In this document: in pieces, positions 56,486 to 64,000 of the stretch
Layout: every line of letters starts with the position of its first letter
Position numbering within the stretch: the first letter of the stretch is position 1
Assembly: GCA_000934385.1 (NCBI GenBank)
Contig: KN880432.1
Span: forward strand, 124,001 to 188,000
DNA: 64,000 nucleotides
Reading direction: 5' to 3'
Origin: Cylindrobasidium torrendii FP15055 ss-10
Lineage: Eukaryota; Basidiomycota; Agaricomycetes; Agaricales; Physalacriaceae
The notes under the pieces: generated by a model
Told to the model about the DNA's origin: nothing
Databases searched by the model: none
The model's input: only the letters and a program-made list of their open reading frames with translations
Position numbers and translations under genes: made by a program

Positions 56486-56907
56486 TATGGGCGAAAAGGC
56501 GCGTAATATGGGCGTCGTGAACGTTACAAGTGATCTCGCGGATGGATGCCGAAGCGCCACCAGACGCGCCAACCAAGCAGGGCCAAATAAAATCAGATTA
56601 TAGAAAAGCAATTTTTTGCAATTGGACTTGACCATCTCTTCCCTTCTTCCGTGGACGCCAGTGCCTGTGGTAAGTTCTCCCTCCGATTTTTTCTCTACAT
56701 GATTACATTATATTCACACTGTGTGATGGTGTGGGACCTTGTGTCTAACGCCTGTGAGCCCTATACAACGGTAGCTGAGCCCAATTCCTTCCCTTATTTG
56801 CATCGGTATCCGTGCTTGCGTTCAGGTGCTAACCATTGTGCCAGGTGATCCATATTGCTAATAGTATTCTACTGGTGCTTCCTCTCAATAAAATATGTGT
56901 TATTCTG
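56486..56907. other. Intergenic region between two minus-strand genes
   Basis: These 422 bases lie between the coiled-coil gene and STEEP1 and should contain the promoter of the former and the 3' UTR of the latter. No gene is seen. Confidence 0.5.
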
Positions 56908-57556
56908 TCACAAATCGTTTTCCCCGTCAAACGCATCGGGTGGAAGCTTGCCCTGCATTTGTGTGAGTGCGCCCTTGAGAAGATAAATGTAGTCGCCGGA
57001 TTTTGCTGGTGGCGGTGTGCTCTGGTAGCCGACGGGCAGAGTGCAGCGAGGGCAAAGGAATTTATGTTGCCGCTCGTGCCCGTTTTCTCTGTGAGAGAGA
57101 GAGTCCGATGTCAGCGCGTTGTGCAACAAAAATTGGCCGCGCACCTTTCGATCAGAACGGCCTCGTCTTCGAGAGTCGCGTTTATCTTGAAAACGGGCGC
57201 GTCGGCTCCATCCTTGGTCGGGATAACAGTCGACTTGTCTGTAGGCCGAACTGGGAGGGCGGCCAATGCTTTGTCAATGACCAGCTATAGAGAGACGGGC
57301 TCATCATCAGAGTGAGAAACGCGTTTGAGACGGCGGGGAATGTACGATAAATTCTCCGCATATGCAATCTAAGTGAGATCAGCACAGGGAAGACACGAGC
57401 TAGCGACATTTAGAATGCGAACAATAGACGCGTAAATTCGCCGTGGATGAATTAGTGTGGGCTGCATCGGCAGTGTCAGCGGCGGATTCCCCATTGTTCT
57501 CCCAGATCCGTACCGTCCGAAGAGGATATAGTCGCGGTGGAAACGACCTTGGGCAT
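56908..57556 (-). CDS. STEEP1 / UPF0428 (CXorf56) homologue
   Basis: This 141-aa protein is spread over five small exons: 57556-57514, 57461-57423, 57368-57346, 57284-57145 and 57088-56908. Lengths and phases close in frame to TGA 56910-56908. The start MPKVVSTATISSSD matches the conserved N-terminus of the family. After splicing, LRVYYCICGEFILVIDKALA carries the CxC pair. ALPVRPTDKSTVIPTKDGAD follows, and ERQHKFLCPRCTLPVGYQST carries the second CxxC, giving a likely zinc site. The C-terminus ends LPPDAFDGENDL. In animals STEEP1 promotes exit of STING from the ER; fungi lack STING, so its ancestral role here is unknown. Without the 23-base exon the N-terminal half is easily missed. It is head to head with the Avo2-like gene. 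Confidence 0.88.
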
Positions 57557-57674
57557 ACTGAGGCAAGCCAACAAACTGATTCCATTTCATTTCTGCGATT
57601 GATTTGCTAGCCACGTGCATGCGCACAGCTTGGCCTTGTACTTTTCAGTCAACCTCAGCCAACCCCCGTTTCCC
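57557..57674. promoter_or_regulatory. Short bidirectional promoter STEEP1 / Avo2-like
   Basis: Only 118 bases lie between the two divergent start codons. A CACGTGCATGCGC string near 57614-57626 contains an E-box core. No TATA box is visible. Confidence 0.45.
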
Positions 57675-59432
57675 ATGGCAGAGAAGGATCCTTCAGCCCG
57701 ACTGCGTCGGGCAGTGAAGGGTGCGTTCTCGCTGTTACTGACGAGTCCACCGCTTACCTGGCGACGCAGAGAACAATCTCTTCCTCGTCAAGCGTCTCAT
57801 CGAGCGTACCGACATCCGCAACCCCGACCCTGGCCCGCGGCGGTATACATCCCTCGCATGGGCCGCGGTGCTTGGTCACGAAGAAACATTCGAATTCCTT
57901 CTGTCCGAGGGACATGATGACTACGAATATAGTCGCGTGCGTTGTCTGGTGCGACAGTCGGCCACAATCTCACCTCCTTCCAGGACTCAGAGAACAACAC
58001 GATTCTCATGCTCCTCGCTGAGCTCAAGCCGACCTCATCGGCCATGCATCCGAGCAGCGGTGACAATCTACGCGCGACCCTACGCATGGCCCGCCTCTAT
58101 TACGACCGGTATCCCAAAGTGCTCGACTGGTCGAACAACCAGGGCAAGACCGCACTGCATGTTGCCGCCCTCAAGGGCAAGGAAGAACTTGTCAGAGTGA
58201 GTCGAGACAGATCCCCAACGTGAACTAGCATTCCTAAACTTCTCTCCCAGATGTTTTGTGATCTTGGCGCCGACGTAGATCTTCCCGACAACAAAGGAAA
58301 TTCTCCTCTGCACACTGCAAGCGCCTGGGGCCATGTGCCAGTGCGTGTATTCATTCCCGTTGATACTTCGGTTGTTCACACTCCAGATAGGTCGTCCAGC
58401 TTCTCGTTGAGCGTGGATGTTCCCATATCGCGCGCAACAATGACAACTTTACTCCTGCAGACTATGCGTACTCGTGCGTCCCTCCTCAATTCCTCCCCCT
58501 TCATGCGTTCTTATTTTGGCAGATTCACCACGCAAGAAACCCTGATGGATACCGTCCGACTGCAGTTTGAGAACAACAAGCGCTCGCGGCGGAAGCTCAC
58601 CCAAAAGCAGAGTGACCCGGGCACAAGCTCGCCTTCGTATCACGCGCCTCGGTCGCTTTCAGATGTGGACCCGCCACGCATGCGAAGTGGGTCAGGCACG
58701 AGCAGGACCACAGACGCTTCGGACGAGGGCCTGGCACCGCCCCCAAGCCAGTCTTCTGCATCAAGTCGGTCCCTTGCTTCAGGATCGCATACCCCACTCC
58801 AAGGGAACGGCAATATGTCTGCACTGTCACCCATAGCGAGCAGAGTCCAGCAGGCAGATGCAGATGCGAGAGAGAAATATATGAAGGGCAACCGAAATCG
58901 AAGTGAGAGCCAAGGTACATCCTCAACGGACAACTACTCTCAGAGTGGTTCTTCCCTCGCTCCGAACGATGCCGACGAGATTCTTGGTCTTCCCTCTTCG
59001 GCCAGACGATTGCGGCCGTCGATGTCGGCATCCCAGCTCACATCCGGACCACGGGCGCCAACGCCAAATACCAAGGACAATCGAATACGCTCTGGGACGA
59101 CGGAGAGTCAGCGACCGGTGCTCGCAAAGCCACTTGTGGGGAGGGCGTCGTCGATATCGACGGGGAACGGGACAACGGCTGCAGCTTCTGCGAACGGGCG
59201 GTCGCCAGTGGAAAAGAAATTGCCACCCTTCCCGGGGAAAGCGGTCTCGTCTCCCCAGCCCGCACCTCCAGAAACGTACACCGGGCCATCGAGTCAGTAT
59301 GCCCAATTTCCTGAACCACCGGCCGAAGAGGCGAGCACACCAACGGCCAAGCGGATGGCGTTCAAGCCATTTGTTGCCGAGTCGCTGACGCCGCATCGAC
59401 GCGGGCTATCCTCCTCTTCGTTCCGGGTTTGA
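57675..59432 (+). CDS. Ankyrin-repeat protein, Avo2-like (TORC2 subunit)
   Basis: This is an ankyrin-repeat protein of about 510 aa. The start ATG at 57675 gives MAEKDPSARLRRAVK, which continues after an intron as ENNLFLVKRLIERTDIRNPD. Ankyrin repeats follow: RRYTSLAWAAVLGHEETFEF, a central QGKTALHVAALKGKEELVRM, then FCDLGADVDLPDNKGNSPLH and TASAWGHVP joined to a VQLLVERGCSHIARNNDNFT segment over the next intron. From base 58590 the protein is a long Ser/Pro-rich disordered tail with many potential phosphosites and proline motifs (KKLPPFPGKA). Short N-terminal ankyrins plus a Ser-rich tail match the Avo2 subunit of TOR complex 2, and the segment AYSFTTQETLMDTVRLQFE is typical of that group. 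Stop at 59430-59432. Confidence is high for ankyrin and moderate for Avo2. Confidence 0.75.
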
Positions 59433-59744
59433 CCCTCGTTTTTCTGTCTGTATTCATGTATATACTGTTCATTGTACCATTACCACTAGCACACGGCCGC
59501 GATATGTATGACTACTGCTTGATGTTTAGCTTTGTTGTTTCTCTGGCCCTCACGATCATTTGCCTGCAATTCAACTTGTCTTGTATTATAACTGGTGCAG
59601 GTGGGAATACTTGAGCATACGCAAGGGTGGGTGGCTGGGCAGAACTACTCCTTACGTACGCAATGCATGCATGTATTAAATGCCTGCCAGTCTGGGCGAT
59701 CGCGCTGGGCAAGCACTTTGGTTCCGACCACGACGACGACCTCG
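59433..59744 (+). other. Intergenic region Avo2-like to transporter
   Basis: This 312-base spacer lies between two same-strand genes and carries the 3' UTR and the transporter promoter. An open frame of about 61 codons is hydrophobic but has no promoter or continuation and is not called. Confidence 0.45.
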
Positions 59745-62029
59745 ATGCATCATGCAATTACGGACTCGGAGGACCCGACGACACAGATAGCCTGGCCGTC
59801 GCATCGGGCCGACGACGACGCGGCCGGCCCGGGAAATGGCCAACAACAAGATCACACAGCGCCAACGCCGGCGGACGCGCCAAAACATGCGCGCACAGCG
59901 GGGCAGAAAGGGAAGAAGAAGTTGAGCACATGGAACTTGATGACACTGAGTATTGCGATGCTGGGTGCGCAGATCGCCTGGACTGTCGAGCTGGGGTGTG
60001 TGCGTTTATATGCGTGGGGAAGAGGCACTGACCCTAGACCATCCAGATATGGGACACCTTTCCTGCTCAACCTGGGTGTGTCGGAACAGATCACGTCGCT
60101 GGTATGGCTTGCCGGGCCAATTAGCGGGCTCGTTGCCCAGCCAGTTATCGGTGTGTACAATATCAGCTGGCGCGCACGTTGATCGACTGAGCGGGGCTAT
60201 AGGTGCTATCTCGGATTCGTCAACCTCCAAATGGCGCCGCCGTGGCTGGATCATTGGTGCCACAGGTGTGCTCGTGGTGACCACCCTCATTTTGGCCTAT
60301 TGCGAAGCCATCGCTGCCTTCTTTGTCGACCTCGTTGGCGTTGGGGCCGGTGATTGGGATGAGCGCCGGAACAGACAGGTATGTCTTTTACATAGCATAG
60401 GAGACCTCAACTAAATGTTGTAGGTCACAAATGTGGCCATTGGCTTCGCGGTTGTCGCATTTTATCTGCTGGACTTCGCTCTCAACGCCCTTCAAGCATC
60501 ACTCCGGAACCTTCTTTTGGATATCACTCCTGCTTCACAACTCAACGCAGGCAATGCTTGGCATGGCCGTATGACCCACGCGGGCAACATTTTTGGCTTT
60601 GGCATTGGATTCCTTCCTCTGGCGGAATTCCCCCTTCTCAGGCTACTCGGTGGTTCTCAGTTCCGCAAGTTCTGTGTCTTCTGCAATGTTTTGTTGGTCA
60701 TCACTGTGGCTATTACATGCTACTGCCACACTGAAGAGGAGCGTCCTCAGACGAGGAAGAGCAGTGGCAAGTGGCGCGAGATCATGGACAATATCACCAC
60801 GGCTGTGGTCAACCTCCCCAAGCCCATCCGCCGAGTGTGCTATGTGCAGCTGTTTGCGTTTATGGGCTGGTTCCCGTTCCTATTCTATGCGTAGGTCATC
60901 CGACTGCCCTTCTACCGCGTAGTGTTCATTAATTTGGCAGGACGACCTATGTCGGACAGGTCATGGCCCACGAAATGGGGCGAGAACCCGACGCAGATTT
61001 TGCCACCCGGAAAGGCGAGCTAGCCATGCTCTTCTACTCAGTTGGTATGTCCTAGTCCCCCGTTTCTGATAATGAATTGCAGCTGACAAACCTATGCAGT
61101 TGGGGTTGTTTCTGGGACTGTGTTGCCGCATCTGGCCAATCGAGATCGCCGCCTGTTGGCACACAAGGACGACGTGGATGAGGATGCAGAAATCACAAGG
61201 CTACGGACAACAGTGCGGGAATGGCGGGCAGAGGCTGCTCGCAAGGGACGTCCCATGCGTCTCCCAGTGATGCCTTTCCTGCTCCGTAATATCTGGACGG
61301 GCGCGATGATCTGGTTCAGCATCCTTGCGCTCTCGACATTCTTTGTGCACACTGTTTTCCAGGCAACAGTCTATGTTGCCCTGGTCGGTATCTCGTGGTC
61401 CGTGGCGATGTGGGCGCCATTTGCTATCATCATGGAGGTGTGTTCCTGCCGGATACGACTTGAGGGTTGATGACTTACACTCTCGCAGCTACTGAAAGAA
61501 ATCAACAATCCGGCCTCGAAGCCTCGCCCTGCACACACGCGTTCTATTTCATCGTCTGCGCTGCCGGCCACCGCACGCTCGAACGAAAGAGAGCCACTCC
61601 TCTCGCGACGCCGTTCGCATGACGATTTCGATGCCCATGGGGATGATGTAGAGGAGGAGGAGGTGCCCGTGGCAGGTGGCACGATTCTTGGTGTACACAA
61701 CCTAGCGATTGTCATGCCGCAATTCGTGATATCGCTCGTGGCAGGAATCATCTTCCGGGTGGTGGACACAGAAGCAGAGATCCCTGGGGAGGTTGGTCCA
61801 AAGGATGTTTACTTTGGCAAGAATGGCGTAGCGTGGGTTTTGAGATTTGGAGGCTTGTGTACCCTTGTTGGGTAAGTATCATGTCCAAACATTCGAGCTA
61901 TATGGCTAATGGCGATACTCTAGGGCGGTGCTTGCAAGGAGGGTTGCGCCTACGCCTACGGAGAAGGCAATGAGGAGGCGGTTGGGAGAAATGCGTCTCC
62001 TACAAGCGTCCGAAGGCGCTTCGCCGTGA
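59745..62029 (+). CDS. Sugar transporter of the GPH/SUT type (sucrose or alpha-glucoside)
   Basis: This is a twelve-helix transporter of about 630 aa, in the glycoside-pentoside-hexuronide/sucrose symporter group that includes S. pombe Sut1. The start ATG at 59745 gives a polar N-terminus (MHHAITDSEDPTTQIAWPSH), then helix 1, LMTLSIAMLGAQIAWTVELG, and the signature YGTPFLLNLGVSEQITSLVW and LAGPISGLVAQPVIGAISD. Motifs RRRGWIIGATG, LDFALNALQASLRNLLLDI and NAWHGRMTHAGNIFGFGIGF are diagnostic of this clade. A basic/acidic loop sits between helices 6 and 7, and a second one with the sequence ERAPLLSRRR is near 61590. Introns are visible near 59998, 60151, 60379, 60892, 61045, 61439 and 61875. The stop TGA is at 62027-62029. 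Proton symport is inferred from the family. Confidence 0.9.
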
Positions 62030-62398
62030 TTCCTTTAGCATCCAGATTTTTTCAATTTCTGTATTATATATCCAATGTACATACATACCATCTACTGACT
62101 GATTTCTTACGTTCGGGCACACCAGCTATCTCTAGGCTTCCCAGTCATATTGCTACTATCGACCGAGTACTACCTTACCACTGCGCATTTGTCAGGTGAC
62201 TTACTTCCCTTCGATTGTTTGTACAATATTCTGTGAGGTTATTCGAATGGTCCTTTTCAGTTTTTCATTGCAGAATCAACGCGTCTCATTTCTGCGGACA
62301 GCCTCCAGGTGCATACGAGGTAGATGACGAAAAATCACAGTGGACAACATTAAGTACATAAACGACAATAGTACACACAACAAAAAGTTAGTAAGTGC
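62030..62398. other. Convergent intergenic region transporter / GCN1
   Basis: These 369 bases between two stop codons hold both 3' ends. TTGT/ATGTAC-rich text is present and nothing coding is seen. Confidence 0.5.
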
Positions 62399-64000
62399 CT
62401 AAAACAACCCGTCCAACTCTGGACTGGACTGTGCTAAGCTTTTGAGTATCTCCCTCGCCTCCCTCGCCGGTCTCGCGATCACCGGCCTATCGCTCGTCGC
62501 ACTCTCCAATGTCTTCTGTGCCACGCTCCGGAATACATCCCCACCAAGGGCATAGAATAACTTCGCAGGCTCGAGCGAGACATCTGGATCCAAACATGCT
62601 AAGATTGTCCGTGAAGAAATGAGACTGGCTGGAGTTCCATAGGCGAGGAAGCTGTCGACAATCGGGCTAAGCAAATCTGCGGACCAGACGGATGCCATGA
62701 CCGCAATGAGGTTGGCGACGGATTGAGCGAGTCCCTCTGCTTCAGAGTCAGCCAGTATGAATGACAAGAATTCGGGGGACACATACCATCCGAGCCGGGA
62801 GAGCGGAATATGTCGCTGACAACATTGATTATTTTCTCCTTGGAGGCGTCCCCAACAGTAGTCGGTGCATTCTCCACGACTTCCGTGATAGCATCAACTG
62901 CGTACTGCCCACCGTCGTTCTCTACCAGTGTCACGAGCTCGGTGATTACAGGATCGATTCGGGGAACGTGTCGCATCAGTATACCCAGTGATTTTGCTGC
63001 TCTTGAACGGACGGTCGGTCCACCTGTGATTCTTGAGCGGGATGTTTGTAGTGAAGCCATACAACGTACCAGAGTCCGAAACACCCTTGACGAATGTGCG
63101 CTGTAGTTGAGGGAAGAATGGCTTCACCAAGGCGGATATCTTATCGACCATACCACCGAGTGTCTGCATAATGGCCGCTTTGACAGCCGGTGGGAGAGGT
63201 GTGCCCGCCACACGAATAAGCGGCCCAGTGAGTGGCACGACATGAGGCTTGATTGGCGCAGCCGGAGTCCCGTCCCCAGCGCATAAACGAACAAGTTCAC
63301 CAATGGAAGCGGCGGCGCTCTCCTTCTGTTCGTAGCTTCCTCCAGTGAGACCAGCGATAAGAACTTGCACCATGGCACCAAGGCAGCCTCCTTTGCCACC
63401 GTCTACACTCAATGTCGTGCTGGCGACCTCGCCAAGGCCCTCTAAGCCGCGACGAAGGGGAACCGATAATGGATCCCATTCGTCCTTGTCGATAGACTTG
63501 AAGAAGGAGGTCATAGATAAAGCTGCAGCCGCTGCGACACCCTTGCCTGGATCTTCCAATGCGCCCACCAACTGCCTCATCCAATCGATCCGGAACAATG
63601 ACGCTTCGTCTTGCGCATCTTCGTTTGCGCTCTGGCAGAACACCGCAAAGAACTCGTATGCTGATTGTCGACGAGCAGCACTATCTGACTTGGCCCATTG
63701 TAGAATTAGCATCATGGTAGTGTTGACGCCATCCGCCTCGCTGAGCGTAGCCATCGATTGTTCAATTGCTTCGGGGAGAATGTCCTCCATTCCTTCTGGA
63801 CCAGACCCGGAACGCACTGCCTCGTGTGCTTCGACAAGCGCATTAAGAACAACGTTGACGCGTCGTCCGAATGCAACGTCTGCGACTGGAACAAGGACCG
63901 AAAGTGCCCGGGCATTGAAGACGGAAAGCGGGCGCTTTGTAAGAGTGGGAAGCACCATGGGGAACACAGCGGCTGGTCGGACCTATACTACTTGTCAGTG
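62399..64000 (-). CDS. GCN1: Translational activator Gcn1, C-terminal part
   Basis: Gcn1 is a giant HEAT-repeat protein that binds collided ribosomes and relays uncharged tRNA to the kinase Gcn2. The window ends inside the gene, so only the last 480 or so residues are present. HEAT repeats are visible: VLPTLTKRPLSVFNARALSV, KGVAAAAALSMTSFFKSIDK, GLTGGSYEQKESAAASIGEL and AAIMQTLGGMVDKISALVKP. The conserved block FFPQLQRTFVKGVSDS continues after an intron into TVRSRAAKSLGILMRHVPRI. The last exon has the DVFRSVAQKTLESATSDRPV helices and ends SPELDGLF at 62399. Introns are near 63023-63074 and 62735-62787. The residue pattern fits the RWD-independent C-terminus of fungal Gcn1. It converges on the transporter gene. 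Confidence 0.85.

Noticed and set aside
1..64000. CRISPR array, rRNA genes, intact insertion elements
   Set aside because: None was seen; the only tandem repeat of note is the TATG microsatellite.

Overview
The window is nuclear DNA of a filamentous basidiomycete, most likely an Agaricomycete. Nearly every gene is split by introns of about 45-60 bases with GT...AG ends and a CTRAC/CTAAC-type branch site shortly before the acceptor. Genes lie on both strands 40-900 bases apart, and the gene set (MDN1, VID27, FES1, RRP3, UTP25, LSB6, APC11, EMC10, GCN1, GtaA, PhiA-like, TPR-CHAT, F-box) is typical of mushroom-forming fungi. I see no rRNA, tRNA, CRISPR array or intact transposon.

Layout. 1-23 kb: the 3' end of the midasin gene MDN1; VID27 (minus); a tiny unrecognised gene; the Hsp70 exchange factor FES1; ORC6 (minus); a large TPR-CHAT caspase-like protein (minus); a MARVEL-like four-helix membrane protein; the DEAD-box rRNA helicase RRP3 (minus); a fumarate reductase; an HVA1/Tudor small protein; and a tandem pair of DUF202 membrane proteins. 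23-44 kb: a RING-H2 protein with a myristoylation-type N-terminus, an F-box protein, UTP25 head to head with a topoisomerase III, a small orphan, EMC10, a type II phosphatidylinositol 4-kinase (LSB6), a PhiA-like secreted protein and APC11. 44-50 kb: a divergent pair of secreted hydrolases, a GH18 chitinase and a GtaA-type glutaminase. 49.7-55.5 kb: a gene-poor stretch with one plausible proline-rich gene and two possible coding relics. 55.5-64 kb: a WTAP/Mum2-like coiled-coil protein, STEEP1 (UPF0428), an Avo2-like ankyrin protein, a sucrose/alpha-glucoside-type transporter and the 3' end of GCN1.

How the genes relate. Most are unrelated housekeeping genes packed together. Three act in ribosome biogenesis (MDN1, RRP3, UTP25), two in TOR/phosphoinositide signalling (Avo2-like, LSB6) and two in the cell or replication cycle (ORC6, APC11). 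Several pairs share a short divergent promoter: UTP25/TOP3 (about 100 bp), VID27/small gene (about 126 bp) and STEEP1/Avo2-like (about 118 bp). The chitinase/GtaA pair shares about 0.5 kb.

Most notable: the TPR-CHAT protein with an intact His/Cys dyad; a topoisomerase III whose tail carries two GRF fingers, three zinc knuckles each cut by an intron at the same codon, and an RGG tail; a candidate WTAP/Mum2 (m6A writer) subunit; and a complete five-exon fungal STEEP1. Exon boundaries were read by eye from splice signals and frame continuity. Functional calls rest on recognised motifs and family knowledge, not on database searches.
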